Position numbers and translations under genes: made by a program. A stretch of 64,000 bases of DNA from Acanthaster planci. Taxonomy: Eukaryota > Echinodermata > Asteroidea > Valvatida > Acanthasteridae. The stretch covers positions 810,804 to 874,803 of the forward strand of contig NW_019091407.1 in NCBI RefSeq assembly GCF_001949145.1, read 5' to 3'. Positions within the stretch are counted from its first letter, which is position 1. Each line of letters begins with the position of its first letter. The notes under the pieces are model-generated. The model made no database searches and was not told where the DNA came from. It saw only the letters and a list, made by a program, of their open reading frames with translations. Positions 34,801 to 48,300 of this stretch are shown one piece after another.

Positions 34801-37800
34801 CAAACAAACAAACAAACAAACGAACGAACGAACGAACGAACGAACGAACGAACGAACGAACGAACAAACAAACAAACAAAACGTTCTCGCGCAGCACCCA
34901 TTTTTCCCGATAGGATCGGTCAAATAATGATGTAAACTTTTCCACTACCATGCCTAATGCACACTGGCACTTCAACTTCAAAAGCCCACAACAGCACCTT
35001 CAGTCAAATTGATTTAAAACTCCGCATTTGTACTGATATGGAGCCTTTTTGACATTTATACTAAGTTTAACTTTAAAAAAATCTGGACATGAGACAGCCA
35101 AGTTCTTTGGGACGCATTCTGGCCCCAACTGTGTCATGGTCCACAATGACCAAGCTCTTTTAGGGTTGAAGGTTGGGTAGACACAAGACACACACTTGTG
35201 AACTGTTCCTTTAGGCCTCGAACCCCCTTCCAGCATAACGCCCGTTTTAACCATTGCCACATTCACTGTTGGCTCCCCCTAGAGGATAGAATGTGCCAAT
35301 GCAAAGTACATAGACAGAGTTGCGACGTGAGGTCGATGTTGGGCGACATTTTGTTTCAATATTGGTCGGTTGTTATATTTAGGATAGCACAAATTGATCA
35401 TAAAATGAATATACGACAGATTAAAGTCGGACAATTGATTGCTCCCTGCGTAAAAGCACGTGTACAGCATGCCCATCGGGCGGGGTGCGCCCGGGCCAGA
35501 CTTTGACACAAAATGGCCTCTGAAGTTGTCGCTAAGTGACTTTGGCCTGAGTTACGCCACAGCCTCAAGCCCCACCCTCGCACCAACATCCCTGTTCAAT
35601 CACCACACAGTAGAGGTTTCTCTGTCAAGCTACAGGGAGGCCTTCAGTATACATAATTAATGTGTATATTATCGCTTCTGTCATCATAATCTCGCTACAC
35701 ATTTACACCCTTGGCCAGAGAAGTACGCCGTACCGTGACCCCCAACCTTTGATAGGTTCTGCACGGTCAGCGGATTGGATGGCACATGACACGTGGGTGT
35801 ACTGTACTCGTGCATAACTCGGGCGAGGATGTGAAAAGTACCACCCTTACGGGGTAATGGCACTTTTTTCCATTCAGATTAACGTTCAGTATAGTAACTC
35901 TAACATTCCTGCGTCCCGGAATAGAAATAAGAAATGCATGTAACGGCGCTAATGTGCCCATCGAAAATTTCAAGGGAAACATAACTTTAGAACATCGTAA
36001 ATGTAAGGCCGACGATTCGATTCCAAACGATCCTTTATAAATCAAAATTGCACCAAACCAAACGTCCCTTATAGTTGTACTGTACGTGTACATGTACTAA
36101 AATGAATACAAGGCACGGTCCATTAATTGATCTGTAAACATCAGTGACCACCTGAGCGGAGTAAAGTACCGCACGAACATGATCGATTGTTGTTCCAACC
36201 CAAAAGAAATCTGGCAGTCCAAAATACGTATTAAGCTTGCCTTGTGAGGTGTGAGGCACGGTACATATCATAAACCTCAATGCACTCTTGCGCAGACGTT
36301 GGGGATGTCCGCGGGCGCCTCGCCTGCCGCTCGACTGATCCAATATTTATGCCATATATACTGATTTCGTAGAAATTGGCAACTCCTATGAAAGCTATTC
36401 CACGGCGATTCGAGCCCCTTCCTCCAGAGAGGGCTCATACACTTGTTTTCCACCCCACTGATGTCCCAGCAATTTAAATTCTACAGCGAAATAATTGCAT
36501 GTGCTTGTTCAATTTCCATGCCATCAATACGTAATGATGCTGGGACAGTGAGCCTATCCCAGAGAGGAAACAATCTCTTACAGGTCCGCAATGCATGCTA
36601 AAAAAATCCCCAAATCACCAGATTCTAGAGGTACTCGTCATAGCTCTGTGGTCTTTTTTTCCTCAGCCTTTCAGTCGGAGGATTCTCAAAAGACGTTTTG
36701 GTTTTTTTACTGGGTCATACGATGCTAAAGTGTCATAAAATGGGAACCCTGACATTTTAATACTTTACTGGAAGACTTTCTCATAGTTAAGTAAACAGAG
36801 GTACTGTTAATGCAAAAAAAAAAAAAAAATCCCGGAAGCGTTCCACTGCCAAACAATAACTTTTGCAAACGTTGCATTTTCAAAACCTGTGATATTCCAC
36901 AAAGCCCAGGAAAGGCACGACGCACTTACACACCTTCCTTCACAAGACAGAGAGTTGGTTTATCGTAATTGCTCCTGACGCTCAAGAAAGTGTACCAGTA
37001 CAGGTTGGCCGAGGCATCTGACATTTTAAAGTGTACACAGACCATCGTATGTTAACTCAAAACAATCAGTTAATTATTCAAGGACAGACGGACCCAGCCG
37101 TCTCCGTTCTTCTTTTTATTTAATGATGAATTCTAAAGATAGGAGGTAGGTACATTTGCATTTGGCTTTTGGGTAAACTAATTAAGAACATAATCAATGA
37201 AGGTAATTAATGAACCGGATTTTGGGGACTCGCCTCATTAAGGACATCATTATAATGCATGGGTATTTTGGTTAAAAGGCTTGTATTTGTGTTTGTAATT
37301 TTTCTATCAATTCATTTTGAAGCTCAAATTAAACTCAAATACATATCATTAAATTTTTTTTCTCTAAACTGTCTGAATTCAAGTTTCCATTTTTTCCCCT
37401 TTCATTTACATAAGTATCAATAGCGCAGAATTTCAGGACATCATTCCTCCAATAAATGTCAGTGTATACTGTCAGTAATGTATTTCCCTTTAAATAAATG
37501 AACACGACAGGATCGCTCTCTTCTCGAGACCGCATGGCTATGTACTGTGTAGACTCAAATTCAATAGTGGTCATTCAGCGTTTAATGGAAGGGACCCCAA
37601 TCCAGAATCTTCTTACTGAGTTTATTGGATTTGGTACGCCGTGAAGAACATGCTCAGGTCGCTTGCCGCCACGGTACGGAGAACTCCTGCCCAGCGTTAT
37701 GGGGCAATGTGTTTGGTAGTCATTCTCCCCTTGACAATCTGAACTGGAAGGCCTTATGCCACAACATCTGTGCCGAAAAATGGGGGTGAGGAAGAATTTT

Positions 37801-40800
37801 TGGGATTGACTTGCCCTGCCATGGAAATTTGAAACGTGGGGGGGGGGAGTGCTGACACCATATGACACTATAGGGGTGATGTTCATGATACAGATGTACA
37901 TTTGCAATGTATTTCCTGCAGAATGTAACATCAGAACGGCATATGTGTAGCTTTTTAAATTGTTCTCCCTTTTTGAGTGCTATTGGAGACATTTGTCGGT
38001 TATTTTTTTCCTCACTACGAAAAAGTAGGAGATGATTCAATAGCCCACCCCCCCAAAAAAGTGAGGGTATATACCGCCTCCTCCTTCCAAGATTTACGCC
38101 CATGACAGAGGCTTATAATGGGAAACAAGTTCGCAGTTTTGAGTGCTAGGAATATGTTATCTCAGAGAGTATCAGGTTGATTCCGACAGTGGCCCAAATC
38201 ATTATGTTACAGTTGTTCCTGGTACCCGGCCCTACAAACCCACACTTCCTCCATTTGGATTACAGACGTGAGACACAGCACTGGCTATACGTTTGTCACT
38301 TTTATATTATTTTCATTTCTTGGACCGATTTGACAGATGTAAAGGAATACACTGTCGGTGGTAACATTCCAACCCCCCCCCAAAAAAAACAAGTTCAACT
38401 GCAACTGTATACTTTATCTGTAGTAATAATGGAAGTAAAACAGTCCTAACCCTACACCTTAGCCAATCCCATCCCCAAACAAGCCCTAATCCAGCGACAA
38501 CTTTTTAAAAAGCAAATTCGCAAGCACACAACAAATAATTTGCAGTCTTCCTGTAAACTCCGCACTCACGCCGTTAGAACGATTAAAATACTCTCCGCAC
38601 ATTATTAGACGTTCCCATGTGGGATGGTTGAGCTTCACAGATTCGGTGCATTATCCAATGGACGATAACCCTTGCGCATCTGATGTAATCTGAAGCAGTC
38701 TGTAGCGTTGGGCTCATCATGCATTTAAATTGCACCCGGACCCACCGGTTAAAGTTGATTTCCCGAATCTGCAGCGATCCCTCGGCCCCTGCGGTAGAAA
38801 TTGGCGGCCGTCGACAAGACTTCCATAGAGTATGACGTCAGGGTATTAATTGCAATCGATATGTGAGGATGGGGGGGGGGTATGAAAGAAGACTAATTGA
38901 CAACAGCTGTCACCCTGGAATGTCTACAAATTTTGCTTTTGTGGACGATTGATCTAAAGTTGGACAGGGTGCTGGCATGCCAAAATTACTTGAAGTAGTG
39001 GCTTGAGGAATGAATACCCTGCTCAGAATCATAAGCGATACAGAGCAAGAGCTCACCGTTCTGCCATGAGAAAATTAATTTCGACTGTAAAACTGAGCTG
39101 GGTAAACACTCGTAACGTCAATAGGCTTTAATTTTGGCTATTTTTTAATACTTACGGACAACACATCTCTCATGGGCATCAGTATGAAATAAGATGAGCC
39201 ACTGTATAGTGACGTGGGACAGAAATGTTCATGTAGGGGTTATATTTTCCTAAGACAATTTTAAAGGGGGCTTGTATTGAAGATGCTCTTTTCGAACTTC
39301 ACGCATACCCGAGATGTTCTCAAGGTAGCAATCCCGCAACTGAGTTTTTCCGTACAACAATTTGTCCCCCCTTCCCTCAAGAACAAAATGTAATCTACTA
39401 CTTCGTGTGTAGTGTTCGGTTCGAAAACTCACCGTCGCACAGCGAGTGAGAACGAACTGCCGGGTTCAAGTCTCTCTACGTCGTGCGAAAGGCGCTACTT
39501 TTCCAGCGGTTGAAGATGCATCCTTCGCATGCAACGAACTCTGACGAACGATTCACGGCTAAGCAGTTCTTCGATTAATCGAGTGTCGACGTTATGCCAT
39601 GCTGACAGGAGTCTAATGAATGCTTATTACAGATTAGTTGACTCAAGCATCTGAACATTCAGAAACCAACCAAAATTGTTCACTGCAGGGTGTTCAATAG
39701 GTTCTAGTCATTGTACTTAAATCTTCAGAACTCTGTTGGTCACAAAAAGGGACTATACTCCCTTATCACTAAGCAGAAATAGAAGAAGCCACACATTTAT
39801 AAACGTAATGTGTTTGCTGCTAGTACATGCCAATAATTAGTCGTGACCAGTCTTACCACAACTGAAAACATGTCGGCCCTGAAGTACGAAATCGGCGTGC
39901 AACATTGCATAATAACTGCTAGCTATTTACCCTCGTACCAATATCCATACTCGCGTTGATCGTTTTGAGTTGATTCAATTTTCAAAATGATCTCAAATTA
40001 ATGCACTGCACTCTGAACCACTTAGAGAACTGTGTTTCAGCATCGGTACTTTTGTTCACAAACCAATTCCCCTCACGCCACAGACAAAAAATAAGGAAGA
40101 ACACCAAATATCGATTATTTGGTGTTATCTGACTTATGAAAGTCGCTGGAGATCGTTTATAAAGATATGTCCTGCTGTTTCTAATGTTAGAAGTGCCAAT
40201 GTTGTAAGATGGTGAATGTTCGTTGTGAAAACCCCCTGAAACTACCGCACGCCACAAGATATGCCGGCAAAGAATAAATGGTGAATTGCCAGCGGATGAA
40301 CTAAATTTGTTTGTGTGCTAACGCAATGTTCGTCGGTAACGCATGGTAAAAGAGAATTATCTTTTTTTCTAAATCTCACCTGCAATTTGGGCTTCTGAAA
40401 GCTCGTCTATCTGAAAGAGAAGAACATTGGCGTTATATATTACACATATGACACCAAGAAGGCTTCATGATAGTGTTCAGTCAGCTGTAGCAGCCAATAT
40501 TAAACTGTCGAAATCTCCTTCCCCCCTTCTACACACACACACAACACATGGTCTATCAAAGAGTTTACCAGAGCAGAAAAAGACTCGCCTGAGCCCTTAT
40601 CACATTTGGCTGGGATTACACGGTAACATATGAAATCTGTGTGCCATCGCGGTGTGCATCCTGCACTTTTTCCCGTGACAAAATACATTCTTTGAATTTC
40701 AAATGTTTTGCCTCATCCAAAACATGTCCCCCTTGTCAAAGTACCCGTGTACTGCCGTCTCATTCACATATCATGTCAGGTTTCGTCCAGATACTCAGAT

Positions 40801-41681
40801 TGCTTGGATGAGATCGATAGCAGAAGGGCGCAGAGGAGATAGCCAGGGGACATTTCACAGGATACTATGTGAGACTATGGCAAGTATCGGGAAACTATTG
40901 AACCGGCTTGATGCAGCTGCACCTGCGCGTTTATGGCTGTTGGTGATGTTACTGTTGCAGTGGCTGTTCGTACTGCTGTACAACATTCCATTGTCATCGT
41001 CCTTGTCATCATCGCAGTGCCCGTTTTTACTTTTATTTGTGATGAGTATATTGTTACTCTGCTGTAGTCGTTGTCGTTTTGGAATTTTCACGGTCAATTT
41101 GGCACATCTATAATTGTTAGTTTTTGTTTACAAAATAGGGCTTTTTTATTGTTGTTCAATTTTGTGCGTGGCCTAGAATCTGGAATAAGGAAATCTTATA
41201 ATAGTGACCGAGAAAAACATCTGTTTTGTTTCTCACTCTAACCAGTAGATATCGCTGAAATTATGTCGCACTTTATATAAACTGGTATTTGTCAGACCAA
41301 AATACATTGCATCAAGAAACGAAGGTTTTCGTGTGTCGAAAAATGCACCGTCTCCTCAATAACTCAAAGTTGATACCATAGTACGTCTCGAAAAGGCAAT
41401 ACTGCGTGTCGGTCAAGCCTCAATGAGGACAAATTAAATTGAAATTCTATATCAGCTAGCATTTATTCAGGTCATCAGTCCTTAACGGCGCTAACGTTTA
41501 CTCTCCAAGACATCGGGTACTGTCCTGTTCTTTATAAAGGGTCCAGATTGCATGACAATTGGAGTATCGTTTCTTGGCATAGGTGGGAACGAAACGCGGT
41601 GACATTACTACACTAAGCGATGACAGGAATACTTACCGGTTTTTTGGCGCCTTGGTTTTTTTGTGCAGACATAGTTGACAT
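25828..41681 (-). CDS. Calmodulin-like EF-hand protein, six coding exons
   Basis: A calcium sensor of the calmodulin family. Exons on the minus strand, in order: 41637-41681, 40380-40410, 34429-34572, 30462-30588, 26661-26776 and 25828-25859. All borders are GT-AG, phases agree, and the total of 495 bases encodes 164 residues. The four EF-hand loops are [12 protein letters not shown] (35-46), [12 protein letters not shown] (71-82), [12 protein letters not shown] (108-119) and [12 protein letters not shown] (144-155). Each has acidic residues at positions 1, 3 and 12 and glycine at 6 except for normal variation, so all four should bind calcium. The linker [17 protein letters not shown] matches calmodulin's central helix region. 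It differs from true calmodulin in many residues and in a 15-residue exon 1 ([11 protein letters not shown]), where calmodulin usually has only the start Met. It is therefore a divergent paralogue, not calmodulin itself. Introns of 0.8-5.8 kb are full of repeats. Confidence 0.93.
29050..29430 (+). repeat. Dispersed repeat family, copy 4
   Basis: In intron 4 of the calmodulin-like gene. In order: GGGGGTATATTCCCCCAACA, GGGTGGGCTGTGGAATCA, CAACAGCACTCAAAAGGAG, GTATCATGAACATCGCCC and AGTGTCATATGGTGTCAG. All have counterparts in the inverted copy at 37800-38060. It also carries a CA microsatellite (29170-29188). Confidence 0.55.
34785..34880 (+). repeat. Compound microsatellite (CAAA)n(CGAA)n(CAAA)n
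   Basis: Tetranucleotide array about 96 bases long: a CAAA block, a central block of about 11 CGAA units, then CAAA again. It lies in intron 2 of the calmodulin-like gene. All apparent reading frames through it are artefacts. Confidence 0.95.
37800..38060 (-). repeat. Dispersed repeat family, copy 5
   Basis: The minus-strand reading parallels the copy at 29050-29430: GTATATACCCTCAC, GGGTGGGCTATTGAATCA, CAATAGCACTCAAAAAGGG, CTGTATCATGAACATCACCCC and AGTGTCATATGGTGTCAGC. It lies in intron 2 of the calmodulin-like gene and so on that gene's sense strand. Confidence 0.55.
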
Positions 41682-44600
41682 TGCTCTGCTGGCTGCTACA
41701 TCACCGACAGATCACTCTTCGATGTCACTTTACGTGTGTTGGAGTTATTTCTTTTAAATCAGATCAAAATAAATCGCCCCTGGGGCCACAGCCAGTGATA
41801 ACACGCGCACACGCGGAACCCTTACCATCCACGCGATGATGAACAACACATGATGATGAATAATAATTACCAGCTAGTCATGCGCAGTGGCATGCGTATG
41901 CTTGCCTTCCACGAGCCATCAAGGTGACGTCCTTAACGGAAATTCCCCCAGACAATTAATTAACCAAGTATGCAAATCAAGAGCCTCTGATTAGAGCGGT
42001 TGGGTTAGAGCGCCACCTCCTTCCAGGGCCAATTCTGTGCCTGCCTGCCACACCGCTGCTCGCCGTGTAGAGAAGTGAAGACGAGTAATTACACATCTAG
42101 CGTGCACGTAGTAAATCTGAGCCGCACACGGCCGGCCCGTGAGCTGTGGAGGCATGTTCAGATTGGAAGCATGAGTCGCATATCATAGGCGACCAAATTT
42201 ACCTCCAATAATGCTTATGAAGCAAAATGTCAAAAGGTTAATGACGAGAGGTTTTATGCTGCCCTTGAAAAGGGAAATGAAACTTGGATCGGAATAGAAC
42301 GTGCGAAATCCAACACCCCGAAAGACACGCATCCGCCGCGCCGTCTGGACGTTATACAGCGTGCCACATCCAGGATTGCGGCTATCTACGGAAGATAGCA
42401 TTTCTATTGCACGCGTGTGTAGACATGCAGTATGCATTATACAAAGACGCGGGAAAGGTACCACAACGTGGCTCACTGCTAGCATCATGTTGTCGCGGCA
42501 TGGTGAGTAGCAGTGGAAAACGTGGAGGGCGCGAGAGATGGTCTAACGGAAGCCTTTTTTTCTTCTTAACTTCATCTGACGTCTTGCCGTGACAAAAGGT
42601 AGTTAGCAGGCCGTGCTGCAAGGCAGTATGCATCGCGTGCGAGAAATAACAAATGAGTCCCAATGGGACTTTTGCTTAATTGATATCAACTGCAATAATA
42701 ATCATAAATCTCTCTCAGTTCGTGTTTGTACTGGCATCATTTACACAGGAGGGCATTTCATGCTATACGCAAAGACATCGTCTCACGAATTAGGACAGCG
42801 TATCAGGGTTGGATTTATCATGGGACACGAGTCAACATGGTGTCGCTGGGGCGTATGTAATGACCAAAGTGCAGGGAGATACGGTCGAGAAATTAGGTAC
42901 CTAATGCTGTACTTGTTTACACACTCATGAGGGTGGACTTTATTTTGCTTTAAAGGGACCATGGAATCACTTCACACCTTTTGTATAAATATTCGCACAT
43001 CTGATTGGAAAATAAAGAGGGTAGCTTTTAGGTTAGTTCTTCAGCTGCATATTTATTGTAACTATTTAGAGTCCATGCTATCTATTATCAAGAAGTGTCT
43101 CTGATGTTGCGAATGCACTTGTGCCGTTCAACTTACGGTTAAGGGATTTTTCTTTTAACATTTAACTTCAAACACGGCACGTTGTTGGGCAAAAAGATCA
43201 TAACACTGAGTAAAAAAATGGATGTAGAAATAATGACCGTTGGGTAAATTGAGACAAGCCTGCCCATAAGTTTAGGAGATATTCAATGCGGTTAGATGAT
43301 CTGTTTGCTCAACTGTTAGGCAATTCACATGGTACCAAACATTTGGCAAAACCTGCTCTGCGTTTTTACAGTGTGTCTAAGTGTTAACATTCTTTAATTT
43401 TAAGCGCCTGCCGCGACCACTATATGGCAAAAAAGCAGAATTATCGCCTTTTCTTCTCTAAAAGCTGTGCATTTAGTATTTGATATTGTTAGGTTTCTCA
43501 TAAAAACCGAACTTCCCAAAAGTGCATGGAACGTACCGCTATCAAAGACGCAGGACGTTGCTGGTGTTCACAAAATCAAAGAGTTCCATAAAATCATTCT
43601 AATGAACCCTTTGGTAGATTTGACATGCAGGCGTGCATTTCCGAAGTGATCGATGTTTTTTGCACAGTCAAATGCCCTTTAAATTGAACTTTAGATCACC
43701 CGATTCGTACCCTCGACCGTTTTTAAATAAGGCTCTTGATGCAAATTGCAAACAATGGAAACGTTGAAATTACCTGTTATCCTGTGATGGTATGTATGTA
43801 TCCTGCTGTATTAATTAAGAGAGGCTAACCCTCAAATACGCGTTGATGTGAGCATCCTCATTTGATTGAAACAGAATTTGGCTGGAAGTTCAAACCGACA
43901 AAATTGAAACTGGTGGTATTTCGTCATTTGAATATTAAGGCTAAGCTGATATTAAGGCTAAGTCCAAGCCGCTAATCCCACTCAGTCTCAACAAAATAAT
44001 ACACTTAACAAGTGTCAAGAGATGCCTGACTTCCTGGTTCCATAACAAAAGTCGAGACAGAATTGGGCTATTCAAAATTACAAATTATTTCAAAAATTTG
44101 TTGACCCTCCCACTCCTATTTTCGATTTCAAAAATGACTAGTTATTCTTTAATAAAAAATCAGAATAGTCGATCAATACACATTCGTACTGGTTTCCTCT
44201 TCCGGTATTGTTTTAAAATTCCCCTGATGCTAAGTGGCGGCAAGAACTTTTTTGGGGACTTATAGCAACCATACTGAGCAGATATCATGTAACGAACAAG
44301 GATTTTGTGAGACGAGTATTTTGCTGTATTCAAAAATCATGCAGCGACCTCAAATCTTACTCAGCAAAAAATTATATGTGAATAATATGAAAAATATTCA
44401 GAAACTGATGTTTGAAACTGATGTTTCGAATCCACACACACAAAAAGAATCAGCTGCAGTATTTATTGTAAAATAATTTTGTAAAGTAATGTTCTGACAG
44501 TTTTGATCGTTTTCAAAGACGTTCCGTGACACGTTCTGGCACGGTCAAGTGGTGGCGGTAGACACAAAATCCATGCATGTTGAACATCATTGTGGTTGGT

Positions 44601-45318
44601 CAAGTAGTGGCCTTAAAATCTCCCACGAAAGGACTATTGTCGTTTGCGTTTCCCACAAATCAGTACCCACGCCAATGAGACGACCCATTGGAAAGAAAGG
44701 TGCATTAGCAACCGCACCAACCCATTCAAATAGGTCCACACTACATCGTTTGATTTCTAAGTAAAACAACAGCAAAAGAATGTCAGATTTCCACAACTGA
44801 AAATGCCTCAGTGATCTCAGCGAATGCTCGGCAGCGATAGGCATATTCAGACACCTGCAAGTTCACACATTATGTGTAAAGTCAAAGATCACCAGGGTAG
44901 TCCTATTTCTATCTCTTAAGGTGCGTTTTAATAATTTTGAAAAGGCTCGAAAAGTGTTTCGCACAATAATAACTTGCATAACATTCATAACGATAGTCCC
45001 ATAGCAACCTCCAAAGCTCCACAATAGGTTTTGTGCAATGCAACTTTTTCCATCCAGTCTTATTCAATAAATCAGGTCGCTATAGAAAATTGAAATTTGC
45101 AATACAATGATTCTGACAGAATGTGAAGGGGACAGAAAGGTATATTTCAAGTATGTTAGCACAAACTTGTATTTCATGAAGCTTTTCAGAAGTTATTGAG
45201 TAACGGGGGGCCGGAGAGTTTGCTCCACTGAACCATCGAACTTTAGAGAAGATACTATTCAAAATGTGACAATAACAGGCTTTCGTGCATAAGTATTACT
45301 GCGTTTGTGGCTTTCAAG
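41682..45318. other. Region upstream of the calmodulin-like gene, no gene supported
   Basis: It begins with the probable promoter and 5' untranslated region of the calmodulin-like gene (41682 to about 42200, locally GC-richer, e.g. ACACGGCCGGCCCGTGAG at 42127). The rest is AT-rich DNA with only short frames of no recognisable family, running to the 3' end of the C11orf68-like gene. Confidence 0.45.
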
Positions 45319-48300
45319 CTATCGGTAGTTTATCGTGAAAGTTTCGCGGGACTTAGTGCTGTCCCGTATGCTCCCAGCCTTCTTCCCCACATCCCACTGA
45401 GACGTGTAGATGCCCGGTCTGAGCCTCCACTTGTTTTGCGAGTACACGCCCAGGATTGAGTAGACGCGAGGCTTGTACGCCATGCGGCCCCGCATCCCGA
45501 AGCCACGCAGAACGCCCTCCAGCCTCATCACGTCTTCCTTATCGGTAAAATCCTTGGTGTACACGCTGATGGCATGCTGGGCCCCGTGCAGCTCCTTCCC
45601 GTCCCCAACGTCCTCTAGAGGCGTTACCTTGGCGTGGGTCCCCAGCTCGTCCTTCACTGTGGCTCTGGCAATTTTCTCCCATGCCCAATCGACTGAAGTT
45701 CCAGTGTCGTAAAAGGCAAGCCATATTCCGGCCAAGCATCTTAAAAGAAAATCAGTTTTCTTCTTTTTGTCATTGCACTGAACTAGGCTTCCGAAGCAAC
45801 TAATTGGCAGAGAGAACTATTTTAGCAAATAAAATAAATAGAATGAAATAATAAAAAAAGGAAAGTTTTCCTTGTCCTTTCAAAACTTTGCAGAAGAGCA
45901 AAGGTGGTCAAAGCGGTCAAGGAAGAGACCCTTGTCAATCCCTCCCCCATGCTCACACCCCTTACTTATCNNNNNNNNNNNNNNNNNNNNNNNNNNNNNN
46001 NNNNNNNNNNNNNNNNNNNNNNNNNNNNNNNNNNNNNNNNNNNNNNNNNNNNNNNNNNNNNNNNNNNNNNNNNNNNNNNNNNNNNNNNNNNNNNNNNNNN
46101 NNNNNNNNNNNNNNNNNNNNNNNNNNNNNNNNNNNNNNNNNNNNNNNNNNNNNNNNNNNNNNNNNNNNNNNNNNNNNNNNNNNNNNNNNNNNNNNNNNNN
46201 NNNNNNNNNNNNNNNNNNNNNNNNNNNNNNNNNNNNNNNNNNNNNNNNNNNNNNNNNNNNNNNNNNNNNNNNNNNNNNNNNNNNNNNNNNNNNNNNNNNN
46301 NNNNNNNNNNNNNNNNNNNNNNNNNNNNNNNNNNNNNNNNNNNNNNNNNNNNNNNNNNNNNNNNNNNNNNNNNNNNNNNNNNNNNNNNNNNNNNNNNNNN
46401 NNNNNNNNNNNNNNNNNNNNNNNNNNNNNNNNNNNNNNNNNNNNNNNNNNNNNNNNNNNNNNNNNNNNNNNNNNNNNNNNNNNNNNNNNNNNNNNNNNNN
46501 NNNNNNNNNNNNNNNNNNNNNNNNNNNNNNNNNNNNNNNNNNNNNNNNNNNNNNNNNNNNNNNNNNNNNNNNNNNNNNNNNNNNNNNNNNNNNNNNNNNN
46601 NNNNNNNNNNNNNNNNNNNNNNNNNNNCTAGTTTTGTGACTGCATCGAAGTCAATAGTTTTGTTAGATTTCTGGAGTTGTTCCCAATCACTGAGTAGCCC
46701 ATCACAATCTCCCAATCTCTCATCCTCAAAGCCTGGGGATCGGACTGCAATCCAGCCAATACCGTCAGACCTAGAGTGATAATGAAACAGAATCTAGAGA
46801 CATTGATTTGTGGAGTTCAACAGAATGATAGAGAAGTAGACAACTGCAAGATGTACGGACTTTCAAGATGAGATCATACTAAGAACGTTGGGAAAAAATC
46901 CGGGCGTTTCACAATAGTGCGCCTCCAAGGGCTTGCAACGCACTAGCCAATCATAAGGGGCGAAATCTGCCAACCCGATGCGCGTTTGGAAAGAGTCGAC
47001 AGATTGCGCACATTGTAACTGGCCAACGCGTTGCAAACTCTTGGAGGCGCACTCTTGTGAATCGCCCATATTGCGCAATTAGTCTGTCCCCAAGAAGATG
47101 TTGGGTAGCAAATATGGAACCAGAGCGAAATTAGATTGTGTGAAGCAAGCTGTCATTTAATTTCCAGAGAGCAAAGTCACCCTGGCAACCAACAACACGA
47201 TTGGAGACAAATTCTGTCAAACAACAAGATTGATTTTCTTTCGTTCAAGTAGGCAAAATGTCTGAAACGGTCTTTTCCTTCTATCGTGTCCACAGCCTGG
47301 TTTCAGTCAGTGAAAGACTGAAATCCCACAATTTGAAAACAACTGAGAAAAGCAGTACAAGTATTTGTTCCAGAGAAACATCTTTAAAGCAATCACAGTT
47401 TGACATTGAAGTTCACCCTGAACGTTTATGATTGTTTGTATTATGATGGCCAACTGATCTCAGACCCAACCTACATTTCACGTGCTACAAATGAATTTCT
47501 GATTTTTGGAAGGGCCTATCAGAGATGCCATCATGAGCAAAGTCCCTCTGAGAAATCTGATGATAGGGTTGCTAACTAGGAAGCGAGTCAAAGCTGCATT
47601 CTTCAGATGACAGGCCCCGGGGTCCAAGGATTACAATTGGTGTCGAAAGTAATTTTGAGGGAAGGAGAACACTTACCGCATGTAGTAGTGTGGTAATGTT
47701 TGTTAATTTCAATCACTCTTAGATTCCCACAGATTGCAACTCAGCGCTTTCATTTCCATAAACAAAAGTTTTTCTCACCGTTTCACCTTCGAGGGCGCAC
47801 TGGTCTCGAAAAACTCTTCCAAAAGCTTCATCCAGTCCTTTTTGGGGTAGTCTTGAGGATCGAATAGGAGGCCGTCTTCCTCGCCAGCCTTCACAGCGTC
47901 CCTATGCAGGCGGTCAGAGCGTTCAGGGTCACATCGCCCTCTCGCGTCACAGTCACTGGGAGTGGATTTTGAAGTCGGCCTGAAACGTATTGGATAATGT
48001 CAATAACATCTTTCTATCGTCTTCATTATGTTTTGCTTTGAATACATCTACACTTGCTAATCAGATTATTCAGAATGCGTTGTTAACAGAGCGCTTTTCA
48101 AAGAGATGTTTTTGGTGAGGCAATCTGAAAAAGTACATTCTTAAACCGATTTTCGTTTCTTAGCAAATAGACAACTTCCGACCTTTCTACAGAGCCATTC
48201 CAAAAAGTGTGCATTAGCATGCTATGAAAGTGTCGAATTCAGAATTACCGGCATCTTGCTGCAGCATGTTGTAAATGGATTCCGTGTTCGTTTCTTCTCT

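Noticed and set aside
40703-41113. 136-residue frame with a hydrophobic segment
   Set aside because: The hydrophobic run comes from T-rich CATC/GTC simple sequence, and it lies antisense in intron 1 of the calmodulin-like gene.
45872-46779. Open reading frames of 247-291 residues on both strands
   Set aside because: They run through the 657-base N gap; the residues inside are unknown and the frames are artefacts, except that exon 3 of the C11orf68-like gene overlaps the right edge.
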